A stretch of 64,000 nt of DNA from Streptomyces sp. P3 (lineage in GTDB: Bacteria; Actinomycetota; Actinomycetes; Streptomycetales; Streptomycetaceae): positions 5,721,501 to 5,785,500 of the forward strand of contig JAFEKX020000001.1 in assembly GCA_016893485.2 (NCBI GenBank), written 5' to 3'. This document shows positions 1 through 10,569 of the stretch, piece after piece. Numbering within the stretch: position 1 is the first letter of the stretch; every line of letters begins with the position of its first letter. The translations under genes and the position numbers were made by a program. The notes beneath the pieces are model-generated. The model was not told the origin of the DNA, did no database searches, and saw only the letters and a list, made by a program, of their open reading frames with translations.

Positions 1-251
1 CCTGACGCGGCGTCCAGTCCGTACGCGCTGCCGCCGGTCAGGACGATCGCGTCCACCCGTTGCACCAGGTTGCGTGGGTCCAGCGCGTCCGTCTCCTTGG
101 TGCCGGGGCCGCCACCTCTCACGTCCACGGCGGCCACCGCTCCGCCCTCCGGCGCCAGCACGACCGTGGTGCCGGTGAGCCAGCCGTCGCCCGCCCTTGT
201 CGCATGGCCCACCCGCACGCCGGCCACGTCCGTCAATGCGTCAACTGTCAT
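1..251 (-). CDS. P1-family peptidase (DmpA/L-aminopeptidase D-esterase type), 5' part only
   Basis: The first 83 residues are present; the rest lies beyond the window edge. The N-terminus runs from a DVAGVRVGHAT motif to VDAIVLTGGSAYGLDAASG, the characteristic first strands of the P1 (S58) aminopeptidase fold, whose members self-cleave ahead of a catalytic Ser further downstream (not visible here). The ATG overlaps the 3' end of the LtrA-like gene: the upstream gene's intended TGA lies inside the first codons of this one, implying translational coupling. In this assembly the two frames are fused without a stop because of a frameshift at about 285-289. Confidence 0.8.
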   Translation of the reverse strand, partial: MTVDALTDVAGVRVGHATRAGDGWLTGTTVVLAPEGGAVAAVDVRGGGPGTKETDALDPRNLVQRVDAIVLTGGSAYGLDAAS

Positions 252-1544
252 GGCCCCCAGTCTTGCCCAGCACCTCGTCGATCCGGGGACCTTCCGGGTT
301 TCGGTCAGGCCGTCCGTGCCGTTGCTCCCTGCTCCGCTCTCCGCGGCCGCCATGCGTGCCGTCAGGGTCACCCCGACCGCCACCGTCAGCGCCGACACCA
401 GGCCCGCCGCCAGTACCGCCCAGTGGCCCAGGAACGTGCAGCAGATCACCAGCAACGCGGCCACCGGGAGCACCAGTTGCTGGGCGATGCCCACCTTGTA
501 GTGGCGGGCGTGCAGGGCCCAGACGCTGAGCAGATAGAGGGCTGTGGGGAGTGTCACCGCCGCGGAGGCCGCCAGGGTGGAGATGTGGGCCTTGCCCACC
601 GCCTCCGTGACCGACACCTCCAGGCCCGCGCCGATCGTGGCCGCCGCAGCGAAGATCAGGTAGTGGCCGTAACCCCACAGGAACGCCTGCTGGTTGGTGC
701 GCAGGTGCCCGTGGATCGGCACCACGAAGTAGATCCACCAGGCGGCGAACACGATCAGCAATCCGCCCGCCGCGATCGGCAGCAGCTCGCCCAGCGCGTC
801 GTGCTCGTCCACCCCCGACTTCACCGCCACCGTCGCCGCCGCGATCGTCTCGCCCAGCACGATGATCGTGAACAGGCCGTACCGCTCGGAGATGTGGTGC
901 GGATGCCAGGGCGTCGTGAAGTCCTTCTCCGCGTAGAGCGGCACGCACAGCTCCGCGATCACCATCACGAGGAACACCCACGCCCGCGCGTGCTCCGGCA
1001 GGACCACCAGCCCCAGCCAGCCGACCAGGCAGAGGAGCACGCCGCCCGCATACCTCAGGGCCATCGTGCGCTCCGGGCCCTGTGCCGCCCGCGCCGCCCG
1101 CAGCCACTGCGATGCCATCGCCAGCCGCATGATCAGGTAGCCGAGCCAGACGACCACGTAGTCGTGCTGGTCGAAGGCCCGCGAGACACCGGCCGCGAGG
1201 ACCAGGACGCCGGCGATCTGCACCAGGGTGATGACCCGGTACAGCACGTCGTCGTTGTCGTAGGCCGAGGCGAACCACGAGAAGTTCATCCACGCCCACC
1301 AGATGGAGAAGAACTGCATCGCGTAGTTCAGGATGCCCTCGCCCGCGTGTCCCTCGGCGACGGCGTGGGCCAGCTGGAGGCCCGCCTGCGCGATGGCCAC
1401 GACGAAGCACAGGTCGAAGAAGAGCTCCAGCGGCGAGGCGACCCGGTGCGGCTCGTCCCGGCCTCGGGCGGTGAGCGGGCGCACGGGGCGCAGGGATTTC
1501 TGGGGGCTGTGGGAGCTGGGGGAGCTGTGGGTGTCCGACGTCAT
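241..1544 (-). CDS. LtrA-family (low temperature requirement A) membrane protein
   Basis: Polytopic inner-membrane protein of about 434 residues. After a basic N-terminus come PLELFFDLCFVVAIAQ and YAMQFFSIWWAWMNFSWFASAYD, the signature of the LtrA family, then alternating hydrophobic helices including HHISERYGLFTIIVLGETI. The family was named from a Listeria cold-growth mutant; the molecular function is unknown. The frame is clean from the ATG at 1544 to about 290, where one C appears lost from a C run; with it restored the protein ends RIDEVLGKTGGHDS at 241. Without it the frame runs straight into the downstream peptidase. Likely co-transcribed with that peptidase. Confidence 0.85.
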
Positions 1545-1593
1545 GGGGACTAGCACAGCAGATGACGTCCGCCGGTGGCCGTACCCTGGAGGC

Positions 1594-1770
1594 ATGAGTA
1601 CCGCCCCCGACCCCGAGCCGCGCGACCCCAAGCCCGCGCTGGTCTTCGACGACCCGCTGAGCCGGCCGTCCTCCGACGACACGGACCGCGGGTGGGGCGA
1701 GCGTCCCGAGGGCGACAGCGCCGCCGATCTGAAGCGCTTCCTCGACGAGAAGCCGCCCCACCACATCTGA
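1594..1770 (+). CDS. Small acidic conserved protein, 58 aa
   Basis: Starts at an ATG behind a CTGGAGG-type ribosome site and encodes MSTAPDPEPRDPKPALVFDD to EKPPHHI. It is rich in Asp, Glu and Pro, has no membrane segment or cysteine, and looks largely disordered. It lies between the divergent LtrA gene and the convergent mscL, with only 8 bases to the mscL stop. I recognise the pattern as a small protein conserved in streptomycetes next to mscL but know no function. Confidence 0.6.
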   Translation: MSTAPDPEPRDPKPALVFDDPLSRPSSDDTDRGWGERPEGDSAADLKRFLDEKPPHHI

Positions 1771-1778
1771 GCCGTCGG

Positions 1779-2235
1779 TTACGGCTCGCGGTGACCTTCG
1801 CCGCGCTGCGACGAGCGCGTCGCGGATCTCCTTGAGGACTTCCAGCTCCGTGATCTCGATGATCTCGTGCGTGCCCTCCTTGGCCTTCCGATGGGCCTCG
1901 ATCCGCGCCAGGTACTTCGACATCGGCAGGACCATCAGGAAGTAGACGACCGCCGCGGTGATCACGAAGCTGAGGGCGGCTCCCAGGACGGAGCCCCACA
2001 TCAGCTGGATGCCCTTGTCGCCCGAGCAACTGCTGCTCAGACATGAGCTGTAGGTGTCCAGGTTCTGTGTGCCGATCGCCCCGACGAGCGGGTTGATGAT
2101 CCCCTTCACCACCGAGTTGACGATGTTCGTGAAGGCGGCACCGATGACGACCGCGACTGCCAGATCGACGACGTTCCCGCGCATCAGGAAGGTTTTGAAA
2201 CCCTGCCAGACGCTCGGTTCCTTCTTCTCGCTCAA
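1779..2235 (-). CDS. mscL: Large-conductance mechanosensitive channel MscL
   Basis: Homopentameric inner-membrane channel that opens on hypo-osmotic shock. The N-terminus SEKKEPSVWQGFKTFLMRGN and TM1 segment VVDLAVAVVIGAAFTNIVNS are classic MscL; TM2 is FVITAAVVYFLMVLPMSKY, followed by the cytoplasmic helix EVLKEIRDALVA. I chose the TTG at 2235 because it directly precedes SEKKEP; a longer in-frame start exists at 2274. The frame should stop near 1779 (QRGEGHREP) but appears shifted by one base near 1805-1815, so the raw frame reads on into the neighbour. Length about 150 aa fits actinobacterial MscL. Confidence 0.85.
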
Positions 2236-2408
2236 CTCGGAGCCTCTTCTCGCACGCGCGGGGTGTGGAACCAACAGGTCCGCAACCTACGTCAAGGTCC
2301 GGCCGTCCTGTCCAATTCAGTAACTCTAATGAGGGACTTGACGGCAAGTCGCCGAGCCCCGGAAAGATACGGTTCACCCCCGGACCAGCACCGACACCAA
2401 CCGGCTGA

Positions 2409-3026
2409 TCAACACATCGTCACCGCCAGCCGTGCCGTGGCGCTCGCGCCTGCCAGCCGCGCCGCCGTGCCGCGCGGCACCGACAGCACCACCAACGCCC
2501 CGCCGCCGTCGGCCACTTCGAGCGGCTCGGGCACCTTCGCCACCCGCGCCCCGCGCGCGACCACGTGCGCGTCACCGCCTGCCGCCGGCTCCTCCGCGGC
2601 GATCACATCGACCCGGTCGCCCGCCCGCAGCAGCCGGACCGTGCCGGCGTCGGCGATCCGTACCGGCGCCGACACCCACTCGACCGCCCGGCGCTGCCGT
2701 ACCGGATCGACCACCGGGTGTCCGCGGGGCCGTTCACTGTGCCGAGCCTCCGTGGCCTCACGCGGGCCCGCCGCCACGAGCGCCGCGGCCGTCAGCGCCA
2801 GCCCCGCGGCCACGGCCCGCCTCCGATGCCGTAGCAACCGGCGCAGCTGCTGGAGACCGCCCCGCACCCGCACCGGTGCGAAGTGCGGCACCTCGCAGGT
2901 GGGCGGAGCGTCGGTGCCCAACGGGCGTGGGAAGGGGGCGAGATGGGGATCGGGTGACGGTGAAGATGAGGCTGTGAAAGGCGGTCCTGACGGGTCTGTG
3001 AGGAAGGGCGGGCGGGAGAGGGACAT
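2409..3026 (-). CDS. Single-pass membrane SAF-domain protein (CpaB/RcpC-like)
   Basis: 205 residues: proline-rich cytoplasmic N-terminus, basic patch LRRLLRHRRR, one transmembrane helix AVAAGLALTAAALVAAG (about 90-106), then a periplasm-side region with VDPVRQRRAVEWVSAPVRIADAGTVRLLRAGDRVDVIAAEE, the SAF/CpaB-type beta-clip that in Flp pilus systems stabilises the secretin. No tad pilus genes are nearby, so the role here is unknown. Intact frame; no conserved partner visible on either side. Confidence 0.6.
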   Translation of the reverse strand: MSLSRPPFLTDPSGPPFTASSSPSPDPHLAPFPRPLGTDAPPTCEVPHFAPVRVRGGLQQLRRLLRHRRRAVAAGLALTAAALVAAGPREATEARHSERPRGHPVVDPVRQRRAVEWVSAPVRIADAGTVRLLRAGDRVDVIAAEEPAAGGDAHVVARGARVAKVPEPLEVADGGGALVVLSVPRGTAARLAGASATARLAVTMC

Positions 3027-3167
3027 GGGAACACCACCTGCGACGAGGGATCGGCTTGCGGTCCCACGATGAGGGTTCGCGCCGATGTCTGCCGGAGCCC
3101 GTGTGTTACCCGTCGGTTGTGGACAACTCCCTCACCGGAACGGGACGTTCCGCCGCCTTGGCCCCGG

Positions 3168-4000
3168 CTACGGCAGTGCGAAGCCCGGGTCCATACCGCC
3201 CAGCGCGTTCGCGCACAGGCAGTCCTGCTCCCCGCTCTCCGGCAGCGCGGCCACCGTGTCGAACAGCACGCCCCGCAGCCGGTCCACGTTGGCCGCGAAC
3301 ACCCGCAGCACCTCGTCGTGGGAGACGCCCTCGCCGGTCTCGGCGCCCGCGTCGAGGTCGGTGACCAGAGTCAACGACGAGTAGCAGAGATCCAGTTCAC
3401 GGGCGAGCGCGGCCTCGGGGTGGCCGGTCATGCCGACCACCGACCAGCCCTGTGCCTGGTGCCACAGCGACTCGGCGCGGGTCGAGAAGCGCGGGCCCTC
3501 GATCACCACGAGCGTGCCGCCGTCCACCGGTTCCCAGTCCCGCCCGCGCGCCGACTTCAGCGCGGCGGCTCGGCCGGTCGGGCAGTAGGGGTCGGCCAGC
3601 GACACGTGCACCACGTTCGGCACCGCGCCGTCGGGCAGCGGGAGTCCGTCGAAGTACGTGCCCGTGCGGGACTTGGTGCGGTCCACCAGCTGGTCCGGCA
3701 CCAGCAGCGTGCCCGGCCCGTACTCGGGGCGCAGCCCGCCCACCGCGCACGGGCCGAGGACCTGGCGGACCCCGACGGAGCGCAACGCCCAGAGGTTGGC
3801 GCGGTAGTTGATGCGGTGCGGCGGCAGATGGTGGCCGCGTCCGTGCCGGGGCAGGAAGGCGACCCGCCGGCCGGCGATCTCGCCGAGGAAGAGGGAGTCG
3901 CTGGGGGTCCGTAGGGGGTGTCCACCTCGATCTCGGTCACGTCGTCGAGGAACGAGTAGAAGCCGGAGCCGCCGATTACGCCGATCTCTGCGTTCGCCAT
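3168..4000 (-). CDS. mtnP: S-methyl-5'-thioadenosine phosphorylase
   Basis: Cleaves methylthioadenosine (or a related 6-oxopurine analogue) with phosphate in methionine salvage. N-terminal IGVIGGSGFYSF phosphate-binding loop, central CAVGGLRPEYGPGTLLVPDQLVDRT, and IEGPRFSTRAES with VVGMTGHPEA are family hallmarks. The ATG at 4000 gives MANAEIGVIGGSG; an upstream in-frame start at 4009 is less likely. A run of five G near 3903-3907 appears one base short and splits the gene into two frames. About 277 aa, normal for the family. The HPEA motif leaves open methylthioinosine rather than methylthioadenosine as substrate. Confidence 0.88.
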
Positions 4001-4097
4001 GCCCCGCACCCTAGCGGCCGTCGAAATGGCGCGGGAACCGGCTCAGGAAACGCCGAAGACCCTGCCGTCGTGGACGACAGGGTCCCGCGGAAGTGTC

Positions 4098-4418
4098 TTA
4101 CGCGGCGGAGCTGTTGCTGGACGAGGAGCCCGAGCTCGACGACTTCGAGTCCGAGGAGGACGACGAGGTCGAGGGGGTGGACGGCTTCGAGTCCGAGGAC
4201 GTCGAAGGCTTCGGGGTGGCCGGCGTGCTGCTCGACGAGGAGCCGCGGCTGTCGTTCCGGTAGAAGCCGGAGCCCTTGAAGACAATGCCGACCGCTGAGT
4301 ACACCTTCTTCAGGCGTCCACCGCAATTGGGGCACTCGGTCAGCGCTTCGTCGGTGAACTTCTGGACCGCTTCAAGGCCCTCGCCACACTCGGTGCACTG
4401 GTACTGGTAGGTCGGCAC
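4098..4418 (-). CDS. FmdB-type zinc-ribbon protein, Ruc-like redox chaperone candidate
   Basis: 106 residues from a GTG preceded by AGGAGG. The N-terminus PTYQYQCTECGEGLEAVQKF followed by CPNCGG forms a four-cysteine zinc ribbon (CxxC...CxxC); the C-terminal half is a disordered tail almost entirely Ser, Thr, Pro, Asp and Lys. This architecture, the gene order toward 5-FTHF cyclo-ligase and galU, and a CIRCE element just upstream match M. tuberculosis Rv0991c (Ruc), an HrcA-regulated redox-controlled chaperone. Function here is inferred from that similarity; other FmdB-like proteins are described as regulators. Confidence 0.75.
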   Translation of the reverse strand: MPTYQYQCTECGEGLEAVQKFTDEALTECPNCGGRLKKVYSAVGIVFKGSGFYRNDSRGSSSSSTPATPKPSTSSDSKPSTPSTSSSSSDSKSSSSGSSSSNSSAA

Positions 4419-4431
4419 TGTTGTCTTCCTC

Positions 4432-4458
4432 CTGGCACTCTCACTCAATGAGTGCTAA
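4432..4458. promoter_or_regulatory. CIRCE-type HrcA operator
   Basis: CTGGCACTC-N9-GAGTGCTAA. The consensus CIRCE is TTAGCACTC-N9-GAGTGCTAA, so 16 of 18 arm positions match with the exact 9-base spacer. It ends 14 bases upstream of the zinc-ribbon gene's GTG, the usual location for HrcA repression of heat-shock genes. Confidence 0.85.
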
Positions 4459-4488
4459 CGAGCGTCCATACTGACGTATTCCCGGGGA

Positions 4489-5765
4489 TCAGTCCACTGC
4501 CACCGGCACGCGGTGACCGACGCCACGTGCCACGGTGCGGCTGTGGGGCCGGGTCGCGAGGCGTGAGCGCAGGGCCAGCAGGGTCCCCAGGGCGAGCACG
4601 GTGCCGACCATCGGGACCAGGAAACCGGCGCCGCCCCACAGGCGGTCCTCCAGCTGTCCCGCGACCGTGACGGCGGCGGCCTGGCCGAGGGCGACCGCGC
4701 CGGTCAGCCAGGTGAAGGCCTCCGTGCGGGCGCCGGCCGGGACGAGCCCCTCGACCAGCGTGTAGCCGGTGATCAGGGCGGGCGCGATGCACATGCCGAC
4801 CAGGAGACCCAGGCCCGCCAGCAGCGGCACCGAGTGGGCGGTCCACAGCGCGGACGCGGTCAGCGCGAGCGCGGCGTAGCCGATCAGCAGGCGGCGCTGC
4901 GGGGCGACCTTCCAGGCGACGGCACCGCAGACGATCCCGGAGAGCATGTTGCCGGCGGCGAACGTGCCGTACAGGACGCCGTTCAGACCCGGTTCGCCGA
5001 TCGACTCGGTGAACGCGGCCAGGGAGACCTGCATGCCGCCGAAGACGGAACCGATGCCCAGGAAGGTCACGATCAGGACGCGCACCCCGGGGATGCTCAG
5101 TGCGGAGACGTGCTCCACGCGTGCGTGCCCGGCGGCGACGGCCACCGTGGGCTGGGTGCTCTTCTGGGCGGCGAACAGGAGACCACCGATGAGGGTCAGC
5201 GACGCCTCGGTGATCAGGCCGGCGGCCGGGTTCACGGCGGTGCACAGGGCGGTCGCCAGGAGTGGGCCGAAGACGAAGGTCAGCTCGTCCGTGACGGACT
5301 CGAAGGCCGCGGCGGTGCTCAGCAGCGGGGAGTCCTGAGCTTCACGCCCCAGCGGGCGCGCACCATGGGCCCGATCTGCGGCACCGAGGCACCGGTCGGC
5401 ACGGCCGCCACGAACAGCGCCCACAGGGGCGCGTGGCCGAGCGCGAGGACCGTGAACGTGAGGCCGGACAAGGTGTGCACCAGGACGCCGGGGAGCAGGA
5501 CGGTCCGCTGCCCGTAGCGGTCGGCCAGGCGGCCGCTGTAGGGCGCGAACAGGGCCATGGAGACGCCGGTGACGGCCGCGGCGGCGCCCGCCGCGCCGTA
5601 GGAGCCGGTGGTGTGCTGGACCAGCAGCACGATGGAGATGGTGAGCATCGCGAACGGCTGGCGTGCCGCGAAGCCGGGAAGCAGGAACGTCCAGGCGCCG
5701 CGCGTGCGCAGCAGCTGCCCGTATCCGGGACGGGATCCCGTCCCGGAGGTGACCGTGGATGCCAC
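4489..5765 (-). CDS. MFS transporter, 12-TM, probable drug/solute exporter
   Basis: About 425 residues. Reads RTRGAWTFLLPGFAARQPFAML, then the MFS loop 2-3 motif FAPYSGRLADRYGQRTVLLPG, followed by successive hydrophobic helices to VPMVGTVLALGTLLALRSRL. Substrate unknown. A GTG start at 5765 is used; a perfect 24-bp palindrome (5724-5747) falls in the first codons, so a later start is possible. One frameshift near 5336-5345 (VRARWGVKL to QDSPLLSTAAAF). Confidence 0.78.
5724..5747. repeat. Perfect 24-bp palindrome in the 5' end of the MFS gene
   Basis: The sequence reads identically on both strands around a central GATC (arm TCCGGGACGGGA). It lies within codons about 7-14 of the predicted MFS protein and could be an operator, a hairpin controlling translation, or a sign that the true start is downstream. 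Confidence 0.6.
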
Positions 5766-6035
5766 GGCCCGTGCCTTTCTGCCGCCTGGTAGCGCGCCCT
5801 GTGCGGGGGCGCCGAGAGCTGTCCTCTTGCGCGGAACTGCGGTAGATACCGGTGCCCACTGCGGAGAGGGTTTCGGCCGCCATACGGTCGCGCCAGCACT
5901 GCGTCAGGCAGAGTTGGTTCGATCAGAATGTGCCTTCATCGTACAGGTGGTGAGGTGCGGTGAGCCTGTGAAAACGGGCACCACGCGCGCGTTCACCTGT
6001 GATTGGTGAACATGTGAACCGTACGAAACATGCCC

Positions 6036-7540
6036 TTAACGACCGGCGCCGGTGACATCCGTGCCCAGCCACCCCGCGAGCTTGCCGCCGTGGCCCACCG
6101 CGCGCAGGCGTTGCTCGGCCGCGTCCCGGACGGGGTCCGTGGCGACCACGAGGAGTTCGTCGCCGCGCCGCAGGACCGTGGAGGGCAGCGGGACGAACGA
6201 TTTTTCATCGCGTACGACGAGGGTGACCGCGGCCCCGGCCGGCAGTCGCAGCTCATTGACCTCGACGCCGTGCATCTTGACTCCGCCGGAATCGCCACGG
6301 ACAGCAGATGCCCGCGCAGCCGCTCCAGGGGCGCCGATTCGACCCCGAGGTCGGCGGCCTCCGCGCCCTCGCCGAGCCGCAGCTTGCGCGCCAGCCAGGG
6401 GAGCGTCGGTCCCTGGATGAGGGTGTAGACGACGACCAGGACGAAGACGATGTTGAAGATGCGTCGGCTGCCGGAGACGCCGTTCACCATGGGGATCGTC
6501 GCCAGGATGATGGGCACCGCGCCGCGCAGCCCGGCCCAGGACATGAGGGTCTGCTCCTGCCAGGGCACCCGGAACGGCGTGAGGCTCACCACCACGCTGA
6601 GCGGCCGGGCGACCATCGTCAGGACCAGGCCGATGATGAGCGCGGGCCAGACGTCGTCCCCGAGTTCGTGCGGGGTGACCAGCAGGCCGAGCAGGACGAA
6701 CATGCCGATCTGGGCGATCCAGCCGAGCCCCTCGGCGAAACCTCGCGTGGCGGGCCAGTGGGGCAGCTTGGCGTTGCCGAGCATCATCGAGGCGAGGTAG
6801 ACCGCCAGGAAGCCGCTGCCGTGCGCCAGGGCGCCCGCCGCGTACGCGGTGACCGCGATGGCCATGACGGCGATCGGGTAGAGCCCGGAGGCGGGCAGTG
6901 CCACGTGCCGGATCCCCCAGGAGCCGAGCCAGCCCACCGCGACACCCATGGCCGCGCCGATGGCCAGCTCCAGGGCTATCTCGCCCACCAGCAGGTACCA
7001 GTGCTCGACGGGGCCCGCCGTGGAGAAGGCGACGACCAGGATGACCACCGGGGCGTCGTTGAACCCGGACTCGGCCTCCAGCGTGCCCGTCACGCGCGCG
7101 GGGAGGGGGATTCGGCGCAGCACGGAGAAGACCGCCGCCGCGTCCGTCGAGGACACCACCGCCCCGATGATGAGCGCCTGCCGCCATTCCAGGCCGACCA
7201 CGTAGTGCGCGGCCGCGGCCGTGACGCCGACGCTCACCGCCACTCCCGCCAGCGCCAGTGTGGCGGCGGACGACAGGACGGGCCCGACCTCTTTCCACTT
7301 CGTGCCGAGGCCGCCCTCGGCCAGGATCACGACCAGGGCCGCGTACCCGATGACCTGGGTCAGCTCGGCGTTGTTGAAGTGGATGTCGCCGACGCCGTCC
7401 TGGCCCATGGCGACGCCGATCCCCAGGTACACGAGCAGGCTCGGGAGCCCGCTGCGCGAGGAGATCCGGACCGCCGCGACGGCGACGAGCAGGACGAGCG
7501 AGCAGACGAGCAGAAGCTGGTCGAGGTGGTGGACAGTCAG
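6036..7540 (-). CDS. CPA1/NhaP2-type K+(Na+)/H+ antiporter with TrkA-C domain
   Basis: About 500 residues. The membrane domain begins HHLDQLLLVCSLVLLVAVAAV and contains VVSSTDAAAVFSVLR and GTLEAESGFNDAPVVILVV, the ion-translocation aspartates of cation:proton antiporters, then WAGLRGAVPIILATIP. After about residue 410 follows a soluble RCK_C/TrkA-C domain (GVEVNELRLPAGAAVTLVVRDEKSFVPLPSTVLRRGDELLVVAT), typical of ligand-gated K+/H+ exporters. A frameshift lies near 6280-6302. The start is uncertain: LTVHHLD is preceded by GGAAGGGAAGG but the codon reads CTG in this sequence. Confidence 0.82.
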
Positions 7541-7809
7541 TGGCCTTCCCTTCCTCGGCTGACGCGCCTCTGGGGCGACAGCACACGTACAGGGGACGCG
7601 AGGCTGCGGCGCCATGCATCCAAGTACTTCGTTACCTTACCTAACTCTTGACGCTTTCTTGACACTTCTCGAGGCAAGATCGAACGCCCGTCCGCGTCGG
7701 TACCCGACTCCGCGTCAAGTCGCTCGGGACCCTGCGCCTATGGTTGCTCCAGCGCTCAGTCAAAAGCACAGCCCGCCCTGCCGCTCGCGTTAGGACAGCA
7801 AGGACAGCG

Positions 7810-10559
7810 ATGCCCCCAACACCACCGCCTCATCGGGTCATAAGCCCGGCAAGTCCGGCAGGAAAAAGGGGCGCAAAGCCCGTCTACTGGTGCTTGTTCT
7901 GGTATTGGCCATCATCGGGGGCATCGCCTACGGCGCGTACTGGTCGATCAGCACGGTCCGCGCGTCCCTTCCGCAGACCACCGGATCGATCACCCTCGAC
8001 GGCCTGTCCGGACCCGTCGACGTGAAGCGCGACAGCTACGGCATCCCGCAGATCTACGCGTCCTCCGACGCGGACCTGTTCATGGCCCAGGGCTACGTCC
8101 AGGCGCAGGACCGGTTCTACGAGATGGACGTGCGCCGGCACATGACCTCCGGCCGGCTCTCCGAGATGTTCGGCAAGGGCCAGGTCAAGGACGACGAGTT
8201 CCTGCGCACCCTGGGCTGGGACCGAGTGGCCCAGAAGGAGTACGACACCACGCTGTCGGCCTCCACGAAGAAGTACCTCCAGGCGTACGCCAAGGGAGTC
8301 AACGCCTACCTCAAGGGCAAAGACGGCAAGGACATCTCCCTGGAGTACGCGGCCCTCGGGTTCGAGAACGACTACAAGCCGCAGAAGTGGACCCCGGTCG
8401 ACTCGGTCGCGTGGCTCAAGGCGATGGCCTGGGACCTGCGCGGCAACATGCAGGACGAGATCGACCGCGCCCTGATGACCACCCGCCTCGGCCCCCAGCA
8501 GATCGCGGACCTGTACCCGGAGTACCCGTACAGCCGCAACCAGCCGATCGTCACCGAGGGCGAGTACGACGAGTACACCAAGACCTTCGGCAGCGGTGAC
8601 AGCTCCACCAGCACGTCCACGAGCGGCACGACGGGCTCGACGTCGTCCTCGTCGGGTTCGGCCCTCACGAGCCAGCTCTCGAGCCTCTCGAACGTCCTGG
8701 AGGACCTCCCGACGGCCGTCGGCGTGAACGGCCAGGGCATCGGCTCCAACTCCTGGGTCGTCGCCGGCAAGAACACCATCACCGGCAAGCCCCTCCTGGC
8801 CAACGATCCACACCTGGAGGCCTCGCTGCCGTCCGTGTGGTACCAGATGGGCCTGCACTGCCGCGCGGTCTCCAGCAAGTGCCAGTACGACGTCTCCGGC
8901 TACACCTTCGCGGGCATGCCGGGCGTCGTCATCGGCCACAACCAGAACATCGCCTGGGGCATGACCAACTCCGGGGTCGACACCACCGACCTCTACCTGG
9001 AGAAGCTCTCCGGGGACGGCTACCTGTACGACGGCAAGACGAAGCCCTTCACGACCCGCACGGAGACCATCAAGGTCGCCGGCGGCGCGTCCAAGAAGAT
9101 CGTCGTCCGGGAGACCAACAACGGCCCGCTGCTGTCCGACCGAGACGACGAACTCGTGAAGGTCGGCAAGAAGGCCACCGTCGACACCGCGGCACCCGAC
9201 AGAGGCGACGGTTACGGCATCGCCCTGCGCTGGACCGCCGAGGACCCGGGCACCACCATGGACGCCGTCTTCGCCATCGACAAGGCATCGAACTGGACCG
9301 AGTTCCGCGCGGCCTCCACGAAGTTCGACGTGCCCTCCCAGAACCTCGTCTACGCCGACACCAAGAACAACATCGGCTACACGCTGCCCGGCAAGATCCC
9401 CACGCGCGGGAAGGGCGACGGCTCGCTGCCGGTGCCCGGCTGGGACCCCAAGTACGACTGGAACGGCTACATCCCGCAGGCCGCCCTGCCGTACGAGTTC
9501 AACCCGAAGCGCGGCTACATCGTCACCGCCAACCAGGCCGTGATCGACCAGGACAAGTACCCGTACACGCTCACCACGGACTGGGGCTACGGCACCCGAA
9601 GCCAGCGCATCACCGATCTGATCCAGTCGAAGATCGACGGCGGCGGCAAGATCTCCACCGACGACATGCGGCAGATGCAGCTCGACGACAGCAGCGAGAT
9701 CGCCAAGCTGATCGTGCCCAAGCTGCTGAAGCTCGACATCGACGACCCGGACGTGCGCGAGGCGCAGAAGCTCCTGGAGGGCTGGGACTACACCCAGGAC
9801 GCCGACTCGGCGGCGGCCGCCTACTTCAACTCGGTCTGGCGCAACATCCTCAAGCTCGCCTTCGGCAACAAGCTCCCCAAGGAGCTGCGGGTCAAGGGCC
9901 AGTGCCTGTTCGTCTCGCCGGTCGACACCACCGGGCCCGCCGACGAGGACAACCAGAAGGTCCGCGAGTGCGGCGAGCGCGATGCCGACGAGGCGCAACC
10001 GGACGGCGGTGACCGCTGGTTCGAGGTCGTCCGCAAGCTCATGGACGATCCCACCAACGACTGGTGGAAGACCCCAAGTCGGGCAACCGTCCGGGGGGCG
10101 AGCAATATGAACCAGCTCTTCAAGCGCGCCATGATCGACGCCCGCTGGGAGCTCACCGCCAAGCTCGGCAAGGACATCGACACCTGGAGCTGGGGCCGGC
10201 TGCACCGCCTGTTCCTGAAGAACCAGACCCTGGGCACCGACGGCCCCGGCATCGTCAAGTACGTCCTCAACCGCGGCCCCTGGAAGCTCAGCGGCGGCGA
10301 GGCCACGGTCAACGCGACCGGCTGGAACGCGGCCGGCGGCTACGGCGTCGTCTGGGTGCCGTCGATGCGCATGGTGGTCAACCTGGACAACTTCGACAAG
10401 TCCAAGTGGATCAACCTCACCGGAGCCTCCGGACACGCCTACAGCGCGCACTACACCGACCAGACCAGCAAGTGGGTCAACGGTGAACTACTGCCCTGGT
10501 CGTACTCGTCCAAGGCGGTCGACGACAGCACGAGCGACTCCCTGGTGCTCAAGCCGTGA
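7810..10559 (+). CDS. Penicillin-acylase-family Ntn hydrolase, membrane-anchored
   Basis: About 916 residues. A basic N-terminus is followed by the membrane anchor LVLVLAIIGGIAYGAYW, then the alpha-chain segment VKRDSYGIPQIYASSDADLFMAQGY. The auto-processing site is GIGSNSWVV, where Ser becomes the N-terminal nucleophile of the beta chain, and LLANDPHLE is the usual downstream motif. A Ser/Thr/Gly linker (TFGSGDSSTSTS...) occupies the excised spacer. Beta-chain motifs include TNSGVDTTDLYLE. Family members hydrolyse amides such as penicillins or acyl-homoserine lactones; the substrate is unknown. The ATG at 7810 requires restoring one base in a C run at 7813-7817; otherwise the frame opens at 7890. 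Confidence 0.87.
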
Positions 10560-10569
10560 ATCGTTGAAC

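Noticed and set aside
60-1553. Long plus-strand frame (about 500 codons) opposite the LtrA gene
   Set aside because: Composition is His/Arg/Gly low-complexity typical of an antisense shadow of high-GC coding DNA; the minus frame has clear LtrA motifs.
241-2274. Apparent 677-aa fusion of MscL with an unknown domain
   Set aside because: The mscL frame reads into antisense of LtrA only because of a lost base near 1810; the tail has no protein-like character until the last 15 LtrA residues.
7636-7660. Possible iron box and tandem TTGACG/TTGACA -35 motifs upstream of the acylase
   Set aside because: Only half of an IdeR/DmdR box is present and no convincing -10 at the right spacing.
7884-10451. 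855-codon minus-strand frame opposite the penicillin acylase
   Set aside because: Antisense shadow rich in Val/Gly/Arg; the plus strand carries the full Ntn-hydrolase motif set.
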